This document shows, piece after piece, positions 1-7,900 of a stretch of 64,000 bases of DNA (the first letter of the stretch is position 1; each line of letters starts with the position of its first letter). The translations under genes and the position numbers were made by a program. Origin of the DNA: DAIOEK01 sp964648485 (lineage in GTDB: Bacteria; Chloroflexota; Anaerolineae; Anaerolineales; Anaerolineaceae); NCBI GenBank assembly GCA_964648485.1, contig CAZYOF010000008.1, positions 97,960 through 161,959 on the forward strand, written 5' to 3'. The notes under the pieces were generated by a model. It worked only from the letters and a program-made list of their open reading frames with translations, was not told where the DNA came from and did not search any database.

Positions 1-419
1 TCACTGTATCAGGTACTGCGCCTACCTCGCCTGGACCCTATTCCTATGCTGTGGTTCCTGGTAATCCTATCGCAATTTCAAGCGCAATTATGCGACCCGA
101 TGACGAATGCAAATGGATGGGTGTTGCAGGTCAGGTTGTGGATATGAATGATTCTCCAGTTGTAGGATTGCGTATTCAGTTATATGGGACGTTTAAAGGG
201 AAGGTGAAGGCAATCACCAGTCTGAGTGGTACAGTCAATCGCTATGGTCCAGCTGGTTATGAGATTACGATTAATGATACCCCGGTGGAAACCTATAACA
301 CGCTGTGGGTTCAATTGTTTAATCAGGCAGGCGGAGCTATTTCTGATAAAGTCTATCTTAAGACTTATGCCAGTTGTGACAAAAACTTAATTATTGTTAA
401 CTTCAAACAGGTGAAATAG
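1..419 (+). CDS. C-terminal end of a probable secreted protein (carboxypeptidase-regulatory-like domain)
   Basis: The reading frame is open to the left edge of the window (codons in phase from base 3), so this is the 3' end of a longer gene. It stops with TAG at 417-419. The first visible residues are a Pro/Ser/Thr-rich linker, followed by about 100 residues of beta-rich sequence. These include a GQVVDMNDSPVVGLRIQL segment, which resembles the start of carboxypeptidase-regulatory-like (Ig/transthyretin-like) domains of extracellular bacterial proteins. No membrane anchor or sorting signal follows at the C terminus. A GTG at 51 could act as a start but has no ribosome binding site. The function is unknown and the domain call is by pattern only. 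It converges with the DUF711 gene, and no terminator hairpin is visible between them. Confidence 0.6.
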   Translation, partial: TVSGTAPTSPGPYSYAVVPGNPIAISSAIMRPDDECKWMGVAGQVVDMNDSPVVGLRIQLYGTFKGKVKAITSLSGTVNRYGPAGYEITINDTPVETYNTLWVQLFNQAGGAISDKVYLKTYASCDKNLIIVNFKQVK

Positions 420-421
420 AA

Positions 422-1615
422 TTACTTTTCCCCTATTTTTAAGATGGGAATTTGATTTCCTCTGCTAAATAATCCACCAATTCCACTGGATACAGGATCC
501 ATTACTTTGCTGTTTGCGAAATAGCCAAAATCAAATTCTGTCATTTCGCCAGAAACCTTACCGGGGACAGGCATTAACCTTGCGGTGAGAGGTTTTTGCA
601 GGCGTGTGGATAATGCGGTTACATCCAGCAAAATGGAAGCTATCTGAGCAGCAGAAACATCTCCAGGCAAGGGAATACAATCCAATCCTGTACCGCACAC
701 TGTTGAATATAGCAGTAACTGTTGAATAGAAATATTTCCTGACGCGTTTCTAACTGCAAGGCGGGAATCCTCTAATATGGGCAGCATTAAACCATTGAAG
801 CCGGTGCGCCTGAATTTTGTTTGATCCAATATGGACATCAGATATGCTGATGCCGCCAGGGATCCGGCTAGCCCATAAGCAGGAATACCAAGAGCTTCCA
901 ATGCAGCACCAATAGATCGGCTATCTTCAGGAAACGGTGCAAGTGTAAAGTCAATTCCATGGAATAATTCACCAGCGGCAGAAACACAGCTTTTTTCAAT
1001 CTCCCGGCTGGTTTCTTCAATGGCTGAAATTAATTTCTTGGAAGCATGGATGGGCGAACCTGATTCTTCAAAGATCTTAATCGCAAGATCGGCGGCTTCC
1101 ATCGCGATACCAAATCCTGGTTGTACTGGATCTGTGTAAGCAGCCGGAAAAAATGGACAATTGGGTTTAACATTTGCCAATCCAGCAAAACGAAGATTGG
1201 TAAACCCCTTTTCGTCAGTATGGCTGTTATTTAGAATTACCTCGCCAACCTGATGTAACCATTCCAGGTTGATAGGGCTTGTGATTGAAGATAAATGGCA
1301 GGTGCAGAAAGTATTCTTGGTATTTTGTAAGATTTGCGCAACCTGATTTAAACCTTTGTTATTGCCTGCGGGAACAGGACCAATTGAGAGGTAATCAAAT
1401 CCCGCTTGATTTACTAATTTTTCAACCCCAATGATATTTTCGACTGCATCATCGCCTAGCCATTGGGTAAAGGATGGCATTGCTGCTCGCACTGTCTGTA
1501 CTTCATAACCAGCTTTTTCAAGATTCTCTCTGATTACCTGTGCAGTAGAGGAATACTTTTGGATCGCTTGTTCGCTTGTCTCTGGAATAAATGCGGTGAT
1601 GGAACGAATTCTCAT
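422..1615 (-). CDS. DUF711 (UPF0210-like) family protein
   Basis: The product is a 397-residue cytoplasmic protein. It resembles the DUF711 family, whose biochemical role is not established; some members are annotated near glycyl-radical enzymes. Visible similarities are the N-terminal RIRSITAFIP segment, a Gly-rich FGIAMEAADLAIKIFE stretch, the central FHGIDFTLAPFPEDSRSIG segment (a typical DUF711 signature) and the TGFNGLMLPILEDS region. There are no signal peptide or membrane segments. The start codon overlaps the stop of the upstream RNA methyltransferase gene by four bases, so it is translated as the last gene of the minus-strand run that starts at the SafE-cupredoxin gene. Family assignment is fairly sure; function is not. 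Confidence 0.75.
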   Translation of the reverse strand: MRIRSITAFIPETSEQAIQKYSSTAQVIRENLEKAGYEVQTVRAAMPSFTQWLGDDAVENIIGVEKLVNQAGFDYLSIGPVPAGNNKGLNQVAQILQNTKNTFCTCHLSSITSPINLEWLHQVGEVILNNSHTDEKGFTNLRFAGLANVKPNCPFFPAAYTDPVQPGFGIAMEAADLAIKIFEESGSPIHASKKLISAIEETSREIEKSCVSAAGELFHGIDFTLAPFPEDSRSIGAALEALGIPAYGLAGSLAASAYLMSILDQTKFRRTGFNGLMLPILEDSRLAVRNASGNISIQQLLLYSTVCGTGLDCIPLPGDVSAAQIASILLDVTALSTRLQKPLTARLMPVPGKVSGEMTEFDFGYFANSKVMDPVSSGIGGLFSRGNQIPILKIGEK

Positions 1616-2391
1616 TTCTGGCTCCGTTGACGAACAATCTCGAAAATAAAAATGGCTGCAGCACTTGCAGCATTCAAGCTCTCAAACCCCCCATGCATAG
1701 GTATGCGGATGGTTTCATTTGCGCAGGCATGGGCTTCCCGGCTAGCCCCTTCCGCTTCGTTACTGATGATAAGCGCTGTTCCCTTGTTAAAATCCGTTTG
1801 CCACAATGTTCTTTTTCCATCAGTAGCAGAGCTGTACACCAGCAGATGATTTTCCTTTGCCTTTTGAGTGATTTCTTCCCATCCCATACTATAGATCGGT
1901 AACCTGAAGTGTGCACCCATGCCTGCCCGCAGCACCTTGGGTGAAAACGGATCAACTGTACCGGGTGATATCCAAACAGCCTGTGCACCCGCAGATGCAG
2001 CTGTCCTGAGTATGGTTCCAAGGTTGCCCGGATCGCGTAATGCATCAATGATGAGGATAAAATCGGGTTCTTCCGGTTCTGGTAGAACGGTTTTTTTACA
2101 GACTGCCAGGATCCCTTGCGACTGTTCTGTATCGCTGATATTGTTGAGGATATCCCGTTTAACCTCCAGACACTCAACACCACCCTGCCTGAATCCATCT
2201 ACCAGCGAAAGACCGCGTGCAGAAAGGTCATCTCCAAAAAATACACGATCCACTGGCCATTGGGTGTTTACCACTTCTTCAACCAACCTCACACCTTCAG
2301 CAACAAAAACCTGGTCTGCTTCTCGATCTTTTGCACGGCTCAAATATGAACGGACTGCTTGAAGATGGGGATTATGGATTGAGGTAATCAT
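1612..2391 (-). CDS. TrmH/SpoU-family RNA 2'-O-methyltransferase
   Basis: The 259-residue protein is a SPOUT-class, SAM-dependent ribose 2'-O-methyltransferase acting on tRNA or 23S rRNA; the exact target nucleotide cannot be read from sequence. Residues about 1-100 form the SpoU substrate-binding-like domain (RLVEEVVN and QGILAVCKK segments). The catalytic knot carries the three SpoU motifs: ALRDPGNLGTILRTA (motif 1, with Asn and Arg), ALIISNEAEG (motif 2) and IPMHGGFESLNAASAAAIF (motif 3). Its start overlaps the macrodomain gene stop by four bases and its stop overlaps the DUF711 start by four bases, which indicates translational coupling. It could be RlmB-like or TrmH-like. The fold call is secure. 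Confidence 0.9.
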   Translation of the reverse strand: MITSIHNPHLQAVRSYLSRAKDREADQVFVAEGVRLVEEVVNTQWPVDRVFFGDDLSARGLSLVDGFRQGGVECLEVKRDILNNISDTEQSQGILAVCKKTVLPEPEEPDFILIIDALRDPGNLGTILRTAASAGAQAVWISPGTVDPFSPKVLRAGMGAHFRLPIYSMGWEEITQKAKENHLLVYSSATDGKRTLWQTDFNKGTALIISNEAEGASREAHACANETIRIPMHGGFESLNAASAAAIFIFEIVRQRSQK

Positions 2392-2945
2392 GAGCTGCTG
2401 CCAAGTTCACTCAAAAATGGCTGGTAGTAATTCTCATTGATTAAAATGATACGAATTAGTTGGATGGAAAGGTCAGATCTGTGTTCCATCCATTGTTTGA
2501 TGGTGTGAATGATAATCCGGGCGGCTCTTTCTTTTGGAAAACCGTAAATTCCAGTTGAGATTGCCGGAAAGGATATGCTTTCCAGGTGCAGTGAGTTAGC
2601 CAGATCCAAAGCCCCTTTAACTGCTTCCATCAGTTTTCGGTCTTCTTCCCCTTCCCCCCAGATGGGTCCTACGGCGTGGATAATATGTTTTGCAGGTAGG
2701 TTACCCGCGCTTGTGAGTGCTGGCGAAGCATGCTGTACTCTCTGATGTAGGCGGATCCACTCATCGCTCTCACGCTGGATAATACTTCCCCCTTTTCTAA
2801 CAATTGCACCCGCAACACCTCCGCCGTGTTGCAGGTACGCGTTTGCAGCGTTCACAATCGCATCCACATGCTCTTCCGTTAGATCGCCGATGCAGATTTC
2901 CAGCTTGATATTGTTAATTATTACAGAATCTAAGCACTGATTCAT
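2388..2945 (-). CDS. Macrodomain (ADP-ribose-binding) protein, probable ADP-ribosyl hydrolase
   Basis: This 185-residue single-domain macro protein probably removes ADP-ribose or the acetyl group of O-acetyl-ADP-ribose. The motifs are clear: DAIVNAANAYLQHGGGVAGA (adenine/ribose loop with the catalytic-type Asn-Ala-Ala-Asn and Gly-Gly-Gly-Val), GNLPAKHIIHAVGPIW, and the pyrophosphate loop SISFPAISTGIYGFP. The architecture matches MacroD/YmdB-type stand-alone enzymes. It sits between the HMA chaperone (36 bases upstream) and the RNA methyltransferase (four-base overlap), inside the minus-strand run. The neighbourhood does not point to a dedicated toxin or NAD system, so a general repair or housekeeping role is the default reading. 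Confidence 0.9.
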   Translation of the reverse strand: MNQCLDSVIINNIKLEICIGDLTEEHVDAIVNAANAYLQHGGGVAGAIVRKGGSIIQRESDEWIRLHQRVQHASPALTSAGNLPAKHIIHAVGPIWGEGEEDRKLMEAVKGALDLANSLHLESISFPAISTGIYGFPKERAARIIIHTIKQWMEHRSDLSIQLIRIILINENYYQPFLSELGSSS

Positions 2946-2981
2946 ATGATGATTCTAGCATATCTTCCCCTCTTCTGGATG

Positions 2982-3191
2982 TCATTCTCTTATGTGATAG
3001 CCCATTTTTTCGATTGCTTTCAGGATGTGTTCCTCTGGAATGAGCTGGTCATCAAAATTGATGACCAGCTTCTGTTGACGAAGGTTCGCCTGGATGTCGT
3101 GGATTCCAGGGAGTTCATCTTGCAGACCTTCCAGATGTAGCACGCACATATTGCATTCCATATTTGATATAGCATATTCTTTTTTCATCAT
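2982..3191 (-). CDS. Heavy-metal-associated (HMA) domain protein, probable copper chaperone
   Basis: The product is a 69-residue single HMA domain with an MxCxxC metal site in the segment NMECNMC, then typical HMA sequence ending in IEKMGYHIRE. The start was set at the ATG pair 3188-3191, preceded by a TAGGAT ribosome-binding sequence; a longer frame would overlap the upstream gene by 14 bases and has no such site. The gene follows the SafE-cupredoxin gene by seven bases and lies near the divergent copper ATPase. It probably hands Cu(I) between the membrane fusion protein and CopA. The site has Glu-Cys-Asn-Met-Cys in place of the usual Thr-Cys-x-x-Cys; both cysteines are intact. Confidence 0.85.
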   Translation of the reverse strand: MMKKEYAISNMECNMCVLHLEGLQDELPGIHDIQANLRQQKLVINFDDQLIPEEHILKAIEKMGYHIRE

Positions 3192-3198
3192 GGATATC

Positions 3199-4416
3199 CT
3201 ACTCAGCCACAATTACACCGGTGAACATACCCATAGAGCATGAATAGGGTAGTTGCTCTCCTGATTGAAGGGCGGGTATCTCAATGGTCTGTAAATCGGT
3301 TGGTTTTAATGTCAGGCTGACACCAATATTGGGGATGACAATAGCCAGTGCACATGAAAAGACTCCGTCACTTCTAAATGTAATCCTGGTGGGCTGGTCA
3401 GCATGGATGGTCAACCTTTCGGGAGAGTAGCTTGTATTCATCACCTGGATAGTGTATTCATTGAACGGTTTATTCTCTGCTATTGTAGGTTGTTGGGTCG
3501 GCGATATTGGTAAGATCGGCGCTTGGATATCACTTCTTTCCGAAGTCCGATTCCCCATCATCCCGCAATTGCATCCAGCTCTGGGTGGCTCAAAAGCGTT
3601 ACTGCCATACTGGGTTTTGGGAGATGTTATTGGTAGTGAAACCACGGGATCATTTGAAATGATGCTAGCTGCTTGTACAGGTTGAGCCTGAAGAATTTTT
3701 ATTATCCGCTCCACAGTAAACGGAAAACCGGCTAAATTCAAACCGGTATTGATTGCTACTAATCCAAGGACCAGAACAACGATAGCTACAAATCGGGAAA
3801 AATACTGCTCCAGACGTGCTCCAAGTCTGGTTGCGAAGTATGCCACGACAAAGAAAACGGGTGAGGTTCCCAGAACAAAAGCAAACATCAACGCTGCCCC
3901 GGTCAGTGGATTTCCACTTGCCATTGCTGTCACCATCATCACCTGGGTGATACCACACGGGATCAGGACAGTTAACGCACCCAGAAAAATTGGGGTCAAG
4001 ATGGCTTCTCCATTTCGGGATACCTTCCGAATGAGTTTTCTTATGAAAGCGGGTGGTTCAATATTAAAAAATCGAAAGACTGGGTGAATATTAAGTAATC
4101 TTCCAGCTTGTCCAAGCATAAATATGCCTATGCCAATCTGTAGTATTGATCTGGCGATGGGGGATAACTGAATCAATGACCCAATCCAGCCAAGCAGGAA
4201 TCCGAGAGTGGTATAAGCAGTTAATTTTGAGAATAAAAACCAGATGATGGGAGAAGATGCGGAAGGCTTGGTTGCATTGATATTGGTTTCGGCACCACCC
4301 AGATCCTTTTCGATGTGATGTGCAATAGAACTGGCCAGCAATCCACCTTGAACAGCAAGACAGCTTAACCCGCCGGTTGTCAGACCGGTAATAAATGCCA
4401 GAAAGATTTCAGCCAT
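3199..4416 (-). CDS. TauE/SafE-like (DsbD_2/CcdA-type) membrane protein fused to a C-terminal cupredoxin domain
   Basis: The 405-residue protein has six predicted membrane helices in the first ~250 residues, with one Cys in helix 1 (GGLSCLAVQGG) and one in helix 4 (LIPCGITQ). That is the paired-Cys layout of CcdA/DsbD-type thiol or metal transporters. A linker follows that carries a CNCGMMGN metal-binding-like motif. The last ~85 residues form a cupredoxin-like beta domain ending in PYSCSMGMFTG, where Cys and Met can serve as copper ligands. Family members sit next to CopA, as here (divergent, 162 bases between start codons), so copper handling is the likely job. Helix 1 may instead be read as a signal anchor. 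The role is inferred; the domains are clear. Confidence 0.85.
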   Translation of the reverse strand: MAEIFLAFITGLTTGGLSCLAVQGGLLASSIAHHIEKDLGGAETNINATKPSASSPIIWFLFSKLTAYTTLGFLLGWIGSLIQLSPIARSILQIGIGIFMLGQAGRLLNIHPVFRFFNIEPPAFIRKLIRKVSRNGEAILTPIFLGALTVLIPCGITQVMMVTAMASGNPLTGAALMFAFVLGTSPVFFVVAYFATRLGARLEQYFSRFVAIVVLVLGLVAINTGLNLAGFPFTVERIIKILQAQPVQAASIISNDPVVSLPITSPKTQYGSNAFEPPRAGCNCGMMGNRTSERSDIQAPILPISPTQQPTIAENKPFNEYTIQVMNTSYSPERLTIHADQPTRITFRSDGVFSCALAIVIPNIGVSLTLKPTDLQTIEIPALQSGEQLPYSCSMGMFTGVIVAE

Positions 4417-4578
4417 TATTAAACTCCATAGAATGAGGTCTTTATGGGCTTCAGTTTATCTTTCAGGTTATGCAAAACAATAGCGATTAATACCTATTGA
4501 GTCCTAAAATAAGATTGGATATATTTGTCGATAACCGGTGCATCTATGCGCGGATTTAATGGAAGATTTGGAGTGTTA

Positions 4579-7011
4579 ATGGCAGAAAAAAAACTGGTCA
4601 CACTACCTATTACCGGTATGACTTGCGCGAATTGCGTGGCTACTGTGGAACGGAGTCTAAAAAAGGTGGATGGTGTCCACTCAGCGAGTGTTAATCTATC
4701 TTCTGAGAGGGCATCAGTGGAATTTGATCCTTCCTTGGCAGATCTTCCCGCGATGATCAATCGAATTCACAAAGCGGGTTATGGGATTGCAGAGGGAGAG
4801 GCAGTTTTTCAAGTAAAAAATCTGGGTGATGATAATGATTCCCGCCGGCTTGAAAAATCAATTCGCAACCGTGAAGGGATTCTCGATGTGCGCGTTAACC
4901 TGGTTACATCGCAGGCGATCATTCGTTACATCCCAACCGTAATATCCCAGCAGGAAATACGTCAATTCATTCGGGAGTCTGGATTTGACACTTACGATAT
5001 TACCGGATCCGGTGAAGATGTCGAAGCACAAGCTCGGCAGAAGGAAATGGATGAACAAAAACATCTGCTCGTGGTTGGACTAATCTTTACCATTCCATTG
5101 TTTTTAATTTCCATGTCGGGCGATCTTGGCTTCCTGCCAATGTCTATCTCTCATTCTTCTTGGATCAAGTGGGTAATGTTAGCACTTGCGTTGCCGGTAC
5201 AGTTCTATGTGGGAAGGCAGTACTATATTGGTGCTTACAAATCCATCCGGAATGGTTCCGCGAATATGGATGTATTGGTCGCGATGGGTTCATCAGCCGC
5301 ATTTCTGTATTCCCTGCCGATCACCTTCGGGTGGATAAGCGGGCATGTATATTTTGAGACTGCCGCTGTCATCATTACCCTGATTAAAGTTGGTAAATAT
5401 CTCGAGACTCGTGCAAAAGGTAAAACATCTGAAGCAATCAAAAAACTGATGGGATTGCATGCCCGAACTGCCCGGGTTCTGAAAAATGGCGTTGAAATTG
5501 AAGTACCGGTGGAGGAAGTTGCGGTTGGAGATCTAATTCTGGTTAAACCCGGTGAAAAAATCGCTGTGGATGGAATGATTACCGAAGGTTCATCTACTGT
5601 GGATGAATCAATGTTGACCGGTGAGTCAATTCCGGTAGAAAAAACCATCGGTAGCCAGGTAATTGGTGCCACCATGAACCGGTTGGGTTCATTTACTTTC
5701 AAAGCAACCAGGGTTGGTAAAGATACTGCCCTTGCTCAAATCATCCGCCTGGTGGAAGAGGCGCAAGGTAGTAAAGCGCCTATCCAGAAACTGGTTGATA
5801 AAATTTCTGCGGTGTTTGTCCCGGTGGTGATCTTAATTGCGATCCTCACTTTTGCTGGTTGGATGTTGCTCGCTCCTCCGGTTGCAGTTAATACAGATCT
5901 GACTCCCTTTACCAGAGCACTGATCCATATGGTTGCAGTGCTCGTGATTGCCTGCCCCTGTGCTATGGGTCTCGCTACACCAACAGCCGTAATGGTGGGA
6001 ACCGGAAAGGGGGCTGAAGCGGGCATCCTCCTGAAATCTAGCGAAGCTCTCGAACGCGCCGGTAGAATCTCCACAATCGTTCTGGATAAAACTGGGACTA
6101 TTACTCGTGGTCAGCCTCAGGTAACCAATATCACATTATTTGACCAGAATGTTTCCGAGAATGAACTTGTCCGCATCGCTGCCAGCGTAGAAAAGCGTAG
6201 TGAGCATCCCCTGGCTGAAGCCGTGGTCGCTGAAGCCAATATCCGCGAAATTGATCTGGCAGATGTGGCTGATTTTGAGGCTGTGGTAGGTCGGGGTGCC
6301 AGAGCCGTCATGGATGGAATAAATGTAATTGTGGGCAGTAGCCGCTTGATGGAAGAAGAAAACCTGGATATTTCAGGGATATTGCCTCAGCTGGAAAAAT
6401 ATCAGAACGAAGGAAAAACAGTGATTCTCGTAGCTCTGGATGGGAGACTTACCGGGATGCTTTCTGTTGCTGATACCATCAAGACTGGTTCAACAGAAGC
6501 CATTCAGCAAATGAAAGAGATAGGCTTAAATGTTGTTATGCTCACTGGTGATAACCGGCAGACAGCGGCAGCAATAGGTCGACTGGCGGGTGTGGAGCAT
6601 GTGTTTGCAGAAGTGCTCCCTGATGGAAAAATCGATCTGATTAAGAAGTTACAGTCTGATGGCACTGTGATCGCCATGGTTGGAGATGGGATCAATGACG
6701 CCCCGGCATTAACCCAGGCAGATGTGGGTATCGCCATTGGAACTGGGACCGATGTTGCTATGGCATCCGCGCCCGTGGTCCTGATCAGCGGAGACCTGCG
6801 TGGTGTCCCCCGTGCGGTGGAGCTATCTCGTAGAACGTTGAAAACCATCCAGCAGAATCTATTCTGGGCGTTTTTCTATAACGTTATCCTTATTCCGGCA
6901 GCAGCGATTGGTTTGCTCAGCCCCATGCTCGCAGCTGGAGCTATGGCACTCAGCAGCATTTTTGTGGTGAGTAACAGTCTCCGTCTTAGGAATTATCAAT
7001 TTGGTTCATAG
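4579..7011 (+). CDS. copA: Copper-translocating P1B-type ATPase
   Basis: The 810-residue Cu(I) export ATPase sits in the cytoplasmic membrane. An N-terminal HMA domain carries GMTCANC. A second HMA-like repeat (about residues 78-150) has lost its CxxC. Then come the actuator motif TGES, the membrane metal site Cys-Pro-Cys at residues 459-461, the phosphorylated Asp503 in DKTGT, the HP locus EHPLAEAV, the hinge MVGDGINDAPAL, and the last helices with the NLFWAFFYN and MALSS metal-ligand motifs of CopA. The ATG at 4579 was chosen because GGAG precedes it by eight bases; upstream in-frame starts have no such site. It diverges from the SafE-cupredoxin/HMA genes, which points to a shared copper-responsive control region. 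Confidence 0.96.
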   Translation: MAEKKLVTLPITGMTCANCVATVERSLKKVDGVHSASVNLSSERASVEFDPSLADLPAMINRIHKAGYGIAEGEAVFQVKNLGDDNDSRRLEKSIRNREGILDVRVNLVTSQAIIRYIPTVISQQEIRQFIRESGFDTYDITGSGEDVEAQARQKEMDEQKHLLVVGLIFTIPLFLISMSGDLGFLPMSISHSSWIKWVMLALALPVQFYVGRQYYIGAYKSIRNGSANMDVLVAMGSSAAFLYSLPITFGWISGHVYFETAAVIITLIKVGKYLETRAKGKTSEAIKKLMGLHARTARVLKNGVEIEVPVEEVAVGDLILVKPGEKIAVDGMITEGSSTVDESMLTGESIPVEKTIGSQVIGATMNRLGSFTFKATRVGKDTALAQIIRLVEEAQGSKAPIQKLVDKISAVFVPVVILIAILTFAGWMLLAPPVAVNTDLTPFTRALIHMVAVLVIACPCAMGLATPTAVMVGTGKGAEAGILLKSSEALERAGRISTIVLDKTGTITRGQPQVTNITLFDQNVSENELVRIAASVEKRSEHPLAEAVVAEANIREIDLADVADFEAVVGRGARAVMDGINVIVGSSRLMEEENLDISGILPQLEKYQNEGKTVILVALDGRLTGMLSVADTIKTGSTEAIQQMKEIGLNVVMLTGDNRQTAAAIGRLAGVEHVFAEVLPDGKIDLIKKLQSDGTVIAMVGDGINDAPALTQADVGIAIGTGTDVAMASAPVVLISGDLRGVPRAVELSRRTLKTIQQNLFWAFFYNVILIPAAAIGLLSPMLAAGAMALSSIFVVSNSLRLRNYQFGS

Positions 7012-7204
7012 ATATGATGATGCTTTTTCATCGACAGCCTTTTTCACAACAACCTGTTAACTGATTTTCCTGAAGAGGCTCTATATTGTTCAGCTAATAC
7101 TTGAATGATGTATTACTAACCCATCGGAGGGAATACCTCCTCCTGCCTGTCTGGAAAAATTTGGCGGTAATGTTGGTTTTTCGCCCTGCAGATGTTATGA
7201 TTCA

Positions 7205-7900
7205 ATGATGACTTTTACTGAAGGACCTATTCAGGTCATTCTTACAGATGATCATGCCGTTGTACGGGCGGGGATCCGAAAATTTCTTGAAAGTGACCCG
7301 CGCATCCGGGTTGTGGCTGAAGCATCCAATGGGAGAGAATTGATTTCTTTACTTCCTGAAACAGCAAGTGATGTGCTGGTGCTGGATATCCAGATGCCTG
7401 AAATGAACGGTCTCATTGCTACCCGTGAGATTCGTAAATCGGGTAATCGCGTGGGTATTCTTATTCTCACTGCTTATGACGATCCTCCTTATGTTCAGGC
7501 ATTGATCCGGGAGGGAGCAAATGGTTACGTATTAAAAACAGCTTCTCCCGGGGAAATTATTCAGGCGGTGGTGGACGTGTATGAAGGTAAATCGGTGATG
7601 GATGCTCAATTACATCTTGCCATTGAAGATATTGCGTTCTGCAATCCCGATCCTCGATCTTCCCTCAGCGAACGCGAGATTCAGGTCTTGGAATTGGTTT
7701 CACTGGGATTGACCAATAAGGCGGCAGCCGCTAAGCTGGGTATCAGTATCCGCACGGTGCAAAATCACCTGGCAAATATATTTGAAAAATTACAAACAGA
7801 GAGCCGTACAGAGGCAGTTATTCGTGCGATTCGGCTGGGACTAATTACTATGCCTTCACCATCGAATCAGACACTGCTATCGGAAAAGCGAGATGAATAA
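7205..7900 (+). CDS. NarL/FixJ-family response regulator
   Basis: The 231-residue two-component transcription regulator has a receiver domain in residues ~1-125, with the acidic pocket ILTDDHAVVRAG, the phosphoacceptor Asp61 in LDIQMPEMNG, and the conserved Thr (ILILTAYDD) and Lys (YVLKTASPGE). A LuxR-type helix-turn-helix follows at ~150-215 (LSEREIQVLELVSLGLTNK and RTVQNHLANIFEKL). Its last eight bases overlap the start of the histidine kinase gene, so the two form a cognate pair. The start is one of two adjacent ATG codons with no strong ribosome binding site. Target genes are not evident; the copper genes are neighbours but nothing in the sequence links them. Confidence 0.93.
   Translation: MMTFTEGPIQVILTDDHAVVRAGIRKFLESDPRIRVVAEASNGRELISLLPETASDVLVLDIQMPEMNGLIATREIRKSGNRVGILILTAYDDPPYVQALIREGANGYVLKTASPGEIIQAVVDVYEGKSVMDAQLHLAIEDIAFCNPDPRSSLSEREIQVLELVSLGLTNKAAAAKLGISIRTVQNHLANIFEKLQTESRTEAVIRAIRLGLITMPSPSNQTLLSEKRDE

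Noticed and set aside
7126..7140. GGAGG...CCTCC hairpin before the response regulator gene as a terminator
   Set aside because: The stem is only five pairs and no T-run follows in either direction.
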